Source of the DNA: an uncultured Clostridia bacterium
Lineage (GTDB): Bacteria; Bacillota_A; Clostridia; TANB77; CAG-508
DNA length: 11,565 nt
Reading direction: 5' to 3'
NCBI GenBank assembly: GCA_948852375.1
Contig: CAQOYX010000044.1
Location: 1-11,565 of the forward strand
Shown: positions 4,755-11,565 of the stretch, piece by piece
How positions within the stretch are numbered: position 1 is the stretch's first letter
Layout of the letters: each line of letters opens with the position of its first letter
Made by a program: the position numbers and the translations under genes
The notes under the pieces: model-generated
What the model saw: the letters and a program-made list of their open reading frames with translations, nothing else
Databases searched by the model: none
Told to the model about the DNA's origin: nothing

Positions 4755-6152
4755 ATGAATAATACAGGTACTCGTAGAGCCAATGGAGAAGGTTCAATCT
4801 ATGATACTATACAAAAGATAAAAAGACCTAAAAAGTTAGATCATGAATGCGATATATGTAAAAATTGTACTGATAGAAGTTTGTGCAACAATAGAACTGG
4901 AACTAATAAATGTCAGAAATGTATTGAATGTACAGAATGTTTAAAAAGCAAAAACTATTGTGATAGATTCTATTGTTACTTTAGATACCAGGCTCAAATT
5001 TCAATAGATAAAAAACAGACTACTGTTGCCAATGAAAATAAAAAAAGAGCAGCAGTAGATAAGAAATTAGAAACAGAAGCAAAAGTCCAAACAAAAACAT
5101 ATGTTAAGAAAAATGGAATAACTATAATAGAAGTTATTAAAAAACTAGATAAGAATAAATTTGAAGCTGGTAAAATTGGGAAAAATACCAAAAGTAAAAA
5201 TAAATACCAATATAAGCAAATTGAAGAATGGGAAGATTTTAAAAAGCCAGTTCAAAAAGTAACATATCAAAATATTAATAACTTTCTTAACTCCATTAGA
5301 TATTTATCTCAAAGTGAAATTGGTAAAAGAGTAGACAAATTAAATGCTGGATTTATGGATTGTGTTTTAGATAAAATTATAGCCTATCCAGATAATCCAA
5401 TGTTAAGAATTACTGTTCCTACCTCTTTCCAAACAAAAAAACAAGTAGAAGCTTTTGAGGTTGAAGAACAACGAAAATTACTACAATATATTCGTACAAA
5501 ACCATTAATAAAAAGTTCAAAATGCCATTATGATGAGAGAACCTTAAGAAATCTATTTATATGTTTGCTGTTAACTGCTGCAAGAATTGGAGAATTAGGA
5601 GCAATAGACTATACAAAACATATAGATTTAATACAAAAAGGATTTATTATTAATAGAACTCTTACACAAGATGATGGTAAAATCATAATGGGAGAAACAA
5701 CTAAAACAGGGCGAAGAAAAATAGAACAAGGATTAATAGATGAAAGATTCGTGCCATTTGATATATTTGATGAAGAATTGTTAATAGAAACTGTTAAAGA
5801 TCAGATACAAAATGCAAAATCTAATTTTTGTAATAAAGAGCATCTATTATTTTGTCAACTAGATGGATCATATATTGATTATAGATGTATAAATAATATT
5901 TTTAAACGAATATGTAGAGAAGCTGGTGTAAAACTAGAACTTACAAAAGGTTGTCATGTTCATATGTGTCGCCACACAGCAGTTACACGAATGATTGAAG
6001 CTGGAATGGATTTACTTGTTATAGCAGCAATTTTAGGACATGCAGATGATAGACAAATTAAAGAGACTTATGGACATATCTTAGCTAGATATAGAAATAA
6101 ACAATTAAAAGACTGTCGTGTTTATTCTAAAAAGATTAAATTATGTGCATAA
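4755..6152 (+). CDS. int: Tyrosine-type site-specific integrase with a cysteine-rich N-terminal insert
   Basis: A 465-residue recombinase that would insert and excise the element. The start at 4755 fits a GGAGG site (4742-4746) eight bases upstream; an earlier in-frame ATG at 4740 overlaps that site. The N-terminus begins like the arm-binding AP2-like domain (ANGEGSIYD) and resumes after an insert with RYQAQISIDKKQTTVA. The insert holds ten cysteines (residues 32, 35, 38, 44, 53, 56, 59, 62, 69, 74), a pattern suited to two or more zinc ions or, less likely, an Fe-S cluster. A core-binding SAM-like domain follows at about 120-225. The catalytic domain shows R277 (AARIGEL), K317 (TKTGR), H403-x-x-R406, H429 (LGH) and nucleophile Y439 (ETYGHI). 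All catalytic residues are present. An intrinsic terminator follows. Confidence 0.92.
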   Translation: MNNTGTRRANGEGSIYDTIQKIKRPKKLDHECDICKNCTDRSLCNNRTGTNKCQKCIECTECLKSKNYCDRFYCYFRYQAQISIDKKQTTVANENKKRAAVDKKLETEAKVQTKTYVKKNGITIIEVIKKLDKNKFEAGKIGKNTKSKNKYQYKQIEEWEDFKKPVQKVTYQNINNFLNSIRYLSQSEIGKRVDKLNAGFMDCVLDKIIAYPDNPMLRITVPTSFQTKKQVEAFEVEEQRKLLQYIRTKPLIKSSKCHYDERTLRNLFICLLLTAARIGELGAIDYTKHIDLIQKGFIINRTLTQDDGKIIMGETTKTGRRKIEQGLIDERFVPFDIFDEELLIETVKDQIQNAKSNFCNKEHLLFCQLDGSYIDYRCINNIFKRICREAGVKLELTKGCHVHMCRHTAVTRMIEAGMDLLVIAAILGHADDRQIKETYGHILARYRNKQLKDCRVYSKKIKLCA

Positions 6153-6174
6153 ATTACATTAAAATTACATTAAA
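6153..6174 (+). repeat. Tandem 11-bp repeats directly after int
   Basis: ATTACATTAAA occurs twice head to tail, starting right after the int stop codon. Related inverted copies (TTTTAATGTAA) lie at 6333-6343 and 6350-6360. Repeats of about one helical turn beside int can be integrase arm sites, but the sequence is A/T-rich and chance is possible. Confidence 0.4.
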
Positions 6175-6241
6175 AAGCTATTTGATAAAAAATGTAATTC
6201 CTTGTATAATAGTTATATTAGGTATTTTAAGAATTTATGTA

Positions 6242-6261
6242 GGTAGTCATTACCGACTACC
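6242..6261. other. Short G+C-rich hairpin, candidate attachment-site core
   Basis: GGTAGTC (6242-6248), a 6-base loop ATTACC, then GACTACC (6255-6261). It lies between int and its terminator, in otherwise A/T-rich DNA, and has no T-run after it. Its position roughly midway between the repeats at 6153-6174 and 6333-6360 suggests a recombination core, but the second copy needed to define att is outside the window. Confidence 0.35.
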
Positions 6262-6288
6262 CGCCTATTTCATATTAAAAATACAATT

Positions 6289-6325
6289 AAAGCTAGTAGT
6301 TTCAACATACTAGCTTTTTTCTTAT
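6289..6325 (+). terminator. Intrinsic terminator of int
   Basis: AAAGCTAGTA (6289-6298) and TACTAGCTTT (6308-6317) pair perfectly over 10 bp with a 9-base loop, followed by TTTCTTATTTT. The T-run is best on the plus strand, so it ends int transcription. It may also act weakly on the chromosomal operon arriving from the right. Confidence 0.8.
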
Positions 6326-6332
6326 TTTAAAA

Positions 6333-6360
6333 TTTTAATGTAAATATTTTTTTAATGTAA
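6333..6360 (-). repeat. Inverted copies of the 11-bp repeat
   Basis: TTTTAATGTAA at 6333-6343 and 6350-6360, seventeen bases apart, are reverse complements of the TTACATTAAAA contained in 6153-6174. They also encode the C-terminal residues of the neighbouring minus-strand gene, so their composition may have a coding reason. Confidence 0.35.
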
Positions 6361-6829
6361 ATTCCTCTATCCTTCCATAGTTCTTATGTGAGATAGTTTC
6401 TTTCTTGTTATCATATTCCCATTCACCTAATATGTAATAATCGTCTGAATTCTCTGGATTGAAGCTTTTTGATAATTCACATGTGAAGTATCTTGTTTTT
6501 TTGCCTAATAAAATAGTTATAAATCTTGCTTCTGTATATTGACTAATTGTTGGCATTATAATATTTAGTATTTGCTTATTTTCGCTTATGTTTATTAATG
6601 ATATTTGGAAACTGTATAAGTCTATTTTTTGTTCATTGTCTAATACTTCAAGTTTTGTTTTTTCTTTTAAATCTTTTTTTGTTTCATTCCATATTAGTTC
6701 TAAATATGAGCCTAGTACTGCTGGCCCTTTGTTTACAATTTTTAGGAATTCTGTATATTGTTTTAGTACGATTTGTGGTAGTCTTGCGTGAGCTACTATA
6801 TAATGAATTGTGGTTTTATTCTTTTCCAT
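6335..6829 (-). CDS. Hypothetical protein, last gene of the tsaD-containing run
   Basis: A 164-residue soluble protein without signal peptide, transmembrane helix or cysteine cluster (a single Cys near 117). It alternates helices (about 18-60) with strands (about 70-85 and 102-118) and ends with a Tyr/Trp/Glu-rich segment (DDYYILGEWEYDNKK) and a basic C-terminus. No motif of a known family was recognised. GGAGAAGA precedes the ATG. It starts 29 bases after the metallophosphoesterase gene on the same strand, which points to a chromosomal gene in that operon. It borders the prophage, so phage origin cannot be excluded. Confidence 0.7.
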   Translation of the reverse strand: MEKNKTTIHYIVAHARLPQIVLKQYTEFLKIVNKGPAVLGSYLELIWNETKKDLKEKTKLEVLDNEQKIDLYSFQISLINISENKQILNIIMPTISQYTEARFITILLGKKTRYFTCELSKSFNPENSDDYYILGEWEYDNKKETISHKNYGRIEEFTLKKYLH

Positions 6830-6858
6830 TTCTTCTCCATCCAGACAAAAAGTCTTAC

Positions 6859-7551
6859 TTATTTTACTTGTGCTAAGTCAAAATTCAGATAATCTGCGCT
6901 AATTAATTTGTATTCAACATTGTTATATTCAAAGTCTTTTATGTCACCATATGCTTGTTCTCCATGAAGATGTCCATAATAGCATTTTTGCACATTGTAT
7001 TTTTCAAATATTTCTGCAAAAGGGTATTCTGTTTTTTCATATGGTGGATAATGCATAAATACTATTATTTCTTTTTTGTATTCATATTGTTTTGTAATGG
7101 ATTCTAATTCCATTTCTAGTCTTAGCTTTTCTCTTCTTAATATTTTCATGTCTTCTTCTTTTCCATTTATTAGCCATCCATGTACGCCTGTTATAATTAT
7201 GTTTTCATATTCATAATAATTGTTTTGTATAAAGTCAATATTTTCAAACTTGTTTTGTTTTAAGTAGTCACGCATTTTTGTAAGTGTATTCCACCAATAG
7301 TCGTGGTTTCCTTTTAGTAATAGCTTTTTTCCTGGTAAGTTATTTAAGTATTGGAAGTCTTTGAATGTATCTTCTAGTTTCATTGCCCATGAAAAATCAC
7401 CTGGTAATATTACCAAGTCTTTTTCATTTACTTTATTTCTCCAATTGTTTTCTATTTTCTTTTCGTGGTCTTCCCAGTTTTCTCCAAAAACATTCATTGG
7501 CTTATTTGTTTCAAATGATAAATGTAAGTCTGCTATTACAAATATTGACAT
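6859..7551 (-). CDS. Calcineurin-like metallophosphoesterase (predicted phosphohydrolase, COG1768-like)
   Basis: A 230-residue protein with the full metallophosphoesterase motif series: D8-x-H10 (IADLHLS), G51-D52 (PGDFSWAM), G81-N-H-D84 (KGNHDYWW), H167 (MHYPPYE) and G193-H-x-H196 (YGHLHG). These residues hold two metal ions that cleave phosphoesters. The G-D-F-S-W and H-Y-P-P variants match a subgroup widespread in Clostridia and related bacteria. Its substrate is, to my knowledge, not settled. No signal peptide or membrane segment is seen, so it is cytoplasmic. The start lies two bases after the tsaD stop and its GGAG ribosome site is made of the last tsaD codons, so translation is coupled. 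Family certain, substrate unknown. Confidence 0.9.
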   Translation of the reverse strand: MSIFVIADLHLSFETNKPMNVFGENWEDHEKKIENNWRNKVNEKDLVILPGDFSWAMKLEDTFKDFQYLNNLPGKKLLLKGNHDYWWNTLTKMRDYLKQNKFENIDFIQNNYYEYENIIITGVHGWLINGKEEDMKILRREKLRLEMELESITKQYEYKKEIIVFMHYPPYEKTEYPFAEIFEKYNVQKCYYGHLHGEQAYGDIKDFEYNNVEYKLISADYLNFDLAQVK

Positions 7552-7553
7552 TA

Positions 7554-8549
7554 TTATTCTCCTAATTTTAAGTTTGGCACTGCGTTTAGGTTTAATTCTG
7601 ATTTATTGCCTTGTATGTAATTATAATATCCTGCAGCTGCTATCATTGCAGCATTATCTGTACATAGTATTAGTTCTGGATAATATATTTGCAAATTTTC
7701 TTTGTTTGCTAAATCGTCTAATCTACCTCTTATATATGAATTTGCTGAAACGCCTCCTGCTAAAGCTATTTTTCTCGTTCCTGTTTCATTTATTGCTTTT
7801 TTTATGTTGTTTTCTAACATGTCTGTAGCTGCTTTTTCAAAACTTTTGCATAAATCAGCTTTATTTAAGTCTGGAGTCTTGTGATTTAAGTTTATTACTG
7901 CTGTTTTTATTCCACTAAATGAAAAGTCCATATTTTCCATATGTGTTAATGGCAAATTTATTATGGCTTTTCCTTCTTTTGCAAGCTTGTCTACTTTTGG
8001 TCCTCCTGGATATCCAAGTCCTACTACTCTTGCAACTTTGTCAAATGCTTCTCCTATTGCATCATCTCTAGTTTTACCTAGTATTTCAAATTTGGTATAG
8101 TCTTCTACTTTTACTAGGTGAGTATGTCCTCCTGATACTATCAAACATAAAAATGGTGGTTTTAAATTTTTGTGTGTTATGTAGTTTGCTGCAATGTGTC
8201 CTTCTATATGATTTACTCCTAGTAATGGCTTGTTTGTTGCAAAGCTTAGTCCTTTTGCATATGATACACCTACTAAAAGTGCTCCAACTAACCCTGGTCC
8301 ATAGGTCGTTGCTATTACGTCTATATCTTCTAGTTTCATATTTGCTTCTTTCAATGCTTGTTTTGTTACTTGATTTATTACTTCTGTATGGCATCTTGAG
8401 GCTATTTCTGGTACTACTCCTCCATAGTTTTCATGTATTTTTATTTGTGAATTTATTACGTTTGAAAGGACTTCCCTTCCATTTTTTACTATAGCTACTG
8501 ATGTTTCATCACAGCTTGATTCTATTCCTAGTACATAAATATCTCTCAT
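7554..8549 (-). CDS. tsaD: tRNA N6-threonylcarbamoyladenosine transferase TsaD
   Basis: A 331-residue protein of the Kae1/TsaD/Qri7 family and of normal length. It transfers the threonylcarbamoyl group from threonylcarbamoyl-AMP to A37 of tRNAs that read ANN codons, working with TsaB and TsaE in bacteria. Visible signatures are the N-terminal [12 protein letters not shown], the metal-binding H114-x-x-x-H118 (VNHIEGH), SGGHTHL at 140-146, [13 protein letters not shown] at 163-175, GGVSANS at 266-272 and the metal-binding D299 (CTDNAAMIA). No tsaB or tsaE is visible here. The ribosome site GGAG is seven bases before the ATG. It sits 19 bases after the site-2 protease gene and directly before the phosphoesterase gene. 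The assignment is firm. Confidence 0.97.
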   Translation of the reverse strand: MRDIYVLGIESSCDETSVAIVKNGREVLSNVINSQIKIHENYGGVVPEIASRCHTEVINQVTKQALKEANMKLEDIDVIATTYGPGLVGALLVGVSYAKGLSFATNKPLLGVNHIEGHIAANYITHKNLKPPFLCLIVSGGHTHLVKVEDYTKFEILGKTRDDAIGEAFDKVARVVGLGYPGGPKVDKLAKEGKAIINLPLTHMENMDFSFSGIKTAVINLNHKTPDLNKADLCKSFEKAATDMLENNIKKAINETGTRKIALAGGVSANSYIRGRLDDLANKENLQIYYPELILCTDNAAMIAAAGYYNYIQGNKSELNLNAVPNLKLGE

Positions 8550-8568
8550 TTTATTTCTCCATTAAATT

Positions 8569-9315
8569 TTACATAAATATTGAAAATATACTACTTACAA
8601 CAAATTCTATTCCTGTCATAATTACTTCTATTATTGGTGTTGTAATGTATCCTAAAATGTTTGTTACAAATAATATTAAAAATACTATTTGTATTATGTT
8701 CATATTGTCATCTATCCACCTTTGTGCTTTATATGGTAGCAATCTTAAAAATATTTTTGAACCGTCTAATGGTGGTATTGGTATTAGGTTAAATACTCCT
8801 AATCCAACATTTACTACTATCGCATAATATAGCATTGTTATAATTACATTCATTACATTTATTCCTGATAATGATTTTAATATTCCTGTTCCTGGAATGA
8901 ATATTATTATCAAATAAAATATTATCATTAGTATGAATGCTAGTATAAAGTTCATTAGTGGTCCTGCTAATGATACTATTGTTTCTCCTTTTTCTCTTGA
9001 AACTTTTGAGAAATTGTTTGGATTTATTTGTACTGGTCTCCCCCATCCAATATGTGCAAATATTAGTAAGAATATTCCTACTGGGTCAATATGTTTCATT
9101 GGGTCTAATGTAAGTCTTCCTTGGTTTCTTGGAGTTGGATCTCCTAATCTATCTGCTGCAAATGCGTGTGCAAATTCGTGGAAAGACATTGCTAGTATTA
9201 CTCCTGGCAATGTTAGTAATGTTGCTACAATATTGAATGTTCCCATATTTACTAACGTTAAGGCTATTAATACTCCTATTATTATATATAAAGTTTTTCT
9301 ATCAATTCCATACAT
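8569..9315 (-). CDS. Site-2 protease family (M50B) membrane metalloprotease
   Basis: A 248-residue multi-pass membrane protein. The zinc site is H46-E-F-A-H50 in an N-terminal membrane helix, and the third ligand is D184 in NLIPIPPLDGSK, the family's N-x-(4)-L-D-G motif. Five or six hydrophobic segments are visible, at about 10-45, 79-90, 113-141, 155-178 and 205-240. The short size without a PDZ domain matches the SpoIVFB-like/YwhC group found across Firmicutes, not RseP. Members cut within membrane helices; the substrate here is unknown. The start at ATG 9313-9315 is preferred because AAAGGA lies eight bases upstream. An in-frame ATG at 9337-9339 has no ribosome site and would add eight residues. 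It is the first gene of the operon with tsaD. Confidence 0.9.
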   Translation of the reverse strand: MYGIDRKTLYIIIGVLIALTLVNMGTFNIVATLLTLPGVILAMSFHEFAHAFAADRLGDPTPRNQGRLTLDPMKHIDPVGIFLLIFAHIGWGRPVQINPNNFSKVSREKGETIVSLAGPLMNFILAFILMIIFYLIIIFIPGTGILKSLSGINVMNVIITMLYYAIVVNVGLGVFNLIPIPPLDGSKIFLRLLPYKAQRWIDDNMNIIQIVFLILFVTNILGYITTPIIEVIMTGIEFVVSSIFSIFM

Positions 9316-9374
9316 ATCTTTTGTCCTTTCTATAGACATTTTTCGTCTAATTTTGTTTAGTATAATGTTTGTAT

Positions 9375-9402
9375 ATTATATCATACTATAAAAATTTATC
9401 AA
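9375..9402 (-). promoter_or_regulatory. Promoter of the site-2 protease/tsaD operon
   Basis: On the minus strand, TTGATA (9397-9402), a 16-bp spacer and TATAAT (9375-9380) preceded by TG at the extended -10 position. It lies about 60 bases before the start codon and is the only strong promoter seen ahead of these genes. Confidence 0.75.
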
Positions 9403-9467
9403 TTATTTTCCATGTTTTTTGCATACTAAATTTATCTATATTTCTACATTTTTCGCTTTAAATGGTA

Positions 9468-9497
9468 GCAGAGCGGACGAAAAATCGCCCGCTCTGC
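9468..9497 (-). terminator. Strong hairpin after the beta-CASP gene
   Basis: GCAGAGCGGACG and CGCCCGCTCTGC pair over 12 bp around a 6-base loop. In the minus-strand transcript all pairs form, with one G-U; on the plus strand that pair would be A-C. It is thus best explained as a structure of the minus-strand RNA, about 30 bases after the stop. The usual T-run after the stem is missing, so termination efficiency is uncertain. Confidence 0.55.
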
Positions 9498-9524
9498 ATT
9501 TGGTACTATGGTTTTTTGCTAGTT

Positions 9525-11108
9525 TTAGTGGTGCTTGTATCCCCGCCGGTTCGTGGCTGCACGCTTTGCAGCTTTCCGACTCCTCTTGGCTTTCCGCCGC
9601 TTTTCATTCTCTTCCTTGTTGGGCTTGTATGCATATACCGCTTCGACTTTGTTGGGGCGCTCCTTGATAACAAGGTTATCCCACTTATCTTTGCGATCAG
9701 CATACTGGTAAATTGCGTACATCGTACTGCGGTTAAGCCTGCCGATTTTCTCGACGTCAGTTTCTTCAACCACCCGTCTCTCGAACGTATCCAAGCTTTC
9801 GTAGCTCCCATGCTGGAGCAGCAGCGCCTGGATATTCGTAAACTGGTTGATGAACCCAATCATCTGGTCTGCCGTAGCATGAGAAGACTTCTCTCTGGTG
9901 GACTTGAGGATTGCCCGTTTCTTGAACTTCTGGGAGCCATAAGTGACTTCTTCTTTGTGCTTTGCGTCAAGCAACGCTCTTGCAACAGTTCCCTCGGCAG
10001 CATAAGATACCAAATGAATCATCGCGTTAGGGCGCTCGAGGTATACAGGAACATACGTCCTTGCCGGTCCCTGAGACAGCATCCCAGAAGTTGTGAGGAT
10101 GATTTTGGGTCTGGGATCACTCAGTACAGAGTCTCGCATTTCAGGAGTTACATAGATTACTCCCTCAGGCAAGAAATCCGCTTTTTTCGGGTTATACCAC
10201 GAAAGAATCTTTTGATATTTCGCAGTAGTCTTGATGCCAAGCGGTCCATCTACATAGATGTTGTACCACTTCGGCAATACCCCTGCCTCTTGCATGAGTT
10301 TCAAGAGATACAGCATCTCCTGTTCCCTGCCCTGTGCAAGGACTCCAATCAGGATGTCCATTTTCTTTGCCACAGCATTGGTAATGTTCTGTCAGAGGCA
10401 ATGCTTGACATCCTTGGAGTCAACTTCGCCATTGGTGGCTTCGTGTACCATGATCAGTGGCATTTCCCTCACCTTTTTCGGAATCGGCGGCATCTCAAAG
10501 AAACAGTTTTCCAGCCGATAGTCACCAGTGAAGAAAAAGTTGATTGGTTGGAATTCGCCGTACTTGCACTGAACAAGAATCATTGCTGCGCCGAGGATAT
10601 GGGCGTTCACAAAGAACGTTACTTCAATCCCAGGCAGGATCTCGATTGTTTTGCCATAAGAGACGCCGATTATCTTCTTGATGGTGTTTTCGACGTCCGA
10701 CTTGCGGTACAGAGGTCTGAAGATTTTCTCCTCAGCAGGGTATTCTTTCTTCATTTCCTCAACGTTCTCCTGCTGGTGCTGGCAAGAATTGTACAGGTAC
10801 AAAGGGCACAATTCTGCGGTGATTTCTGTCATATAGATGTGTCCGTTGAAACCATCTCTGACAGACTTGGGCAAAAGGCCGGTGTGATCAATGTGGTTGT
10901 GCGTGATGAGAATTGCATCGATTTTGCTGGGGTCGTGGTCATTGACATAATTCAGGCGCTTATAAGCCAGCTCTTGGAAATAGCCGTCCTCAATCTGAAT
11001 CATGTTGTGCCTTCCATCAGGGAATTCAACATGAAGGATGAGCTTAGAGCCGGTCACTTCGTTGTGATATGCGCTCAAATATGCCCGAAACGTTGATTTG
11101 CCGTTCAT
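9525..11108 (-). pseudogene. Metallo-beta-lactamase/beta-CASP ribonuclease, interrupted by an in-frame TGA
   Basis: One 528-codon frame with a single TGA at codon 239 (10392-10394). It has all the marks of a beta-CASP RNA nuclease: an E-D-G-Y-F-Q form of motif 1 near residue 40, H70-x-H72-x-D74-H75, H170 (NAHILGAA), D196 (TGDYR), motif A E223 (HEATNG), then after the TGA GREQE (260-264), SGMLSQGPA (341-349), AAEGTVAR (370-377) and H410 in SSHATADQ. The last 30 residues are strongly basic and may bind RNA. Tryptophan is TGG elsewhere in the gene, so TGA=Trp is not needed; a CGA to TGA change (Arg) would explain it. The second half could restart at GTG 10373, but no ribosome site is visible. 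A GGAGG site precedes the ATG. Base composition is far more G+C-rich than its neighbours, which suggests transfer. It is unrelated to the adjacent operon in composition and has its own promoter. Confidence 0.85.
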
Positions 11109-11128
11109 AACAAACCTCCAATCTTATT

Positions 11129-11144
11129 TTTGCATGCATGCAAA
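11129..11144. promoter_or_regulatory. Perfect 16-bp palindrome before the beta-CASP ribosome site
   Basis: TTTGCATGCATGCAAA reads the same on both strands. It lies in the leader, nine bases upstream of the GGAGG site (11115-11119). It could be an operator or, in RNA, a small hairpin or dimerisation site near the ribosome site. Confidence 0.45.
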
Positions 11145-11253
11145 TACAGTTCCGGCCTACTTACCACTATGTCTAACAAATAAGCATAATACTTCTCTTT
11201 GATAAAAAGCGAAAAAGTTTTTTGCTCTTATCTGTTATCCATTGTGTAGTGAC

Positions 11254-11282
11254 ATTATATCATGGTTATATATGTATTTCAA
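11254..11282 (-). promoter_or_regulatory. Promoter of the beta-CASP gene
   Basis: On the minus strand, TTGAAA (11277-11282), a 17-bp spacer and a perfect TATAAT (11254-11259). The expected start site is near 11247, giving a leader of about 140 nt before the ATG. It is a strong sigma-A promoter in A/T-rich DNA, unlike the coding part. Confidence 0.8.
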
Positions 11283-11302
11283 ATAAAAAGTTTAAAAAAT
11301 GC

Positions 11303-11347
11303 AAAAAAATGTCGAATTATACTTTATTTTCCATATAATTCGACATT
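11303..11347 (-). terminator. Intrinsic terminator facing left
   Basis: Perfect 14-bp arms AATGTCGAATTATA (11308-11321) and TATAATTCGACATT (11334-11347) with a 12-base loop. On the minus strand the stem is followed by a run of Ts (plus-strand As at 11303-11309). It ends transcription from a gene to the right of it. Confidence 0.8.
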
Positions 11348-11382
11348 GCTCTAATTCTACTGATATTATTTTTTAAAATTTC

Positions 11383-11564
11383 TTATACAAATAATAATGT
11401 ATTGTGCCTGGCGGGCATAAAATCTCCATTAATTTCATCATTATGTGCATATGAGGAATTTTTACTTATGAATTCACAATATTTTTGATTATCATTATTT
11501 AACGATTTAATAACTTGTTATAAACACTCTTCAATATTTCGTATCTATAATAAATTATTTTTTT
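11383..11564 (-). pseudogene. Possible 3' remnant of an unidentified gene
   Basis: On the minus strand an open frame of 44 codons with no start codon (11383-11517) ends ...MPARHNTLLFV and a stop, just before the terminator at 11303-11347. Upstream, in another frame, 21 codons (11499-11564) read YYRYEILKSVYNKLLNR and stop. The two could be one gene with a frameshift, or only one may be real. The protein-like look of the last 30 residues and the terminator behind them support a real gene end. No family was recognised. The window ends here. Confidence 0.3.
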
Positions 11565-11565
11565 A

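Noticed and set aside
6238..6267. tRNA fragment as phage target
   Set aside because: The G+C-rich hairpin has no T-loop consensus and no CCA end. It does not resemble the 3' half of a tRNA.
9468..9497. Terminal inverted repeat of a transposon
   Set aside because: The two arms lie side by side as one hairpin. No matching copy is found at the other end of the G+C-rich block.
10392..10394. Reassigned TGA codon (Trp or Gly code) or selenocysteine
   Set aside because: The gene uses TGG for Trp, flanking genes follow the standard code, the site is not catalytic, and no selenocysteine-type context was evident.
9462..11096. Very long plus-strand open frame of 544 codons
   Set aside because: It is antisense to the beta-CASP gene, which has all family motifs. 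The long frame reflects the G+C-rich codon use of the real gene. It has no ribosome site or recognisable domain.
11173..11187. Leader peptide MLIC in the beta-CASP leader
   Set aside because: Only four codons long with a weak ribosome site. Such a frame is expected by chance.

Overview
The window comes from a very A+T-rich Bacillota genome, most likely a Clostridia-type bacterium. Strong AGGAGG-type ribosome sites, Lys/Asn/Ile-rich proteins, sigma-A promoters of TTGACA-17-TATTAT form and standard stop codons support this. By eye the chromosomal and prophage parts look alike in composition. One block, about 9460-11150, is clearly richer in G+C: 40 of 60 bases in the row starting at 9541, against 10 of 60 in the row starting at 8641.

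Positions 1 to about 6330 are the integrase end of a prophage or related integrative element that continues beyond the left edge. Its lysogeny switch lies at 3773-3950. Leftwards (minus strand) run a DUF739-type Cro-like gene, a Xis-like helix-turn-helix gene, a two-helix membrane peptide, two small unknown genes, a DUF4373-type replication protein broken by one extra base, a zinc-ribbon protein and two phage hypotheticals. Rightwards run an S24-type CI-like repressor and a tyrosine integrase with a ten-cysteine insert. Palindromes of the form ATGAA-N5-TTCAT lie at the cro, xis, cI and int promoters, so one repressor could control all four. A separate 17-bp G+C-rich box lies upstream of both the xis-like gene and int, on the sense strand of each.

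Positions 6153-6334 hold the int terminator, a short G+C-rich hairpin and 11-bp repeats, and are the best place to look for the attachment site. Chromosomal genes follow, all on the minus strand: an M50 site-2 protease, tsaD (t6A tRNA modification), a calcineurin-like metallophosphoesterase and an unknown protein. The close spacing suggests one operon read from the promoter near 9375-9402.

The G+C-rich block carries one gene, a complete metallo-beta-lactamase/beta-CASP ribonuclease with all recognisable motifs and a strongly basic tail, interrupted by a single in-frame TGA. It has its own strong promoter, a leader of about 140 nt with a perfect 16-bp palindrome, and a hairpin after the stop. 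It looks horizontally acquired. The last 260 bases hold a terminator and what may be the 3' remnant of another minus-strand gene. No rRNA, tRNA, CRISPR array or insertion sequence was recognised.
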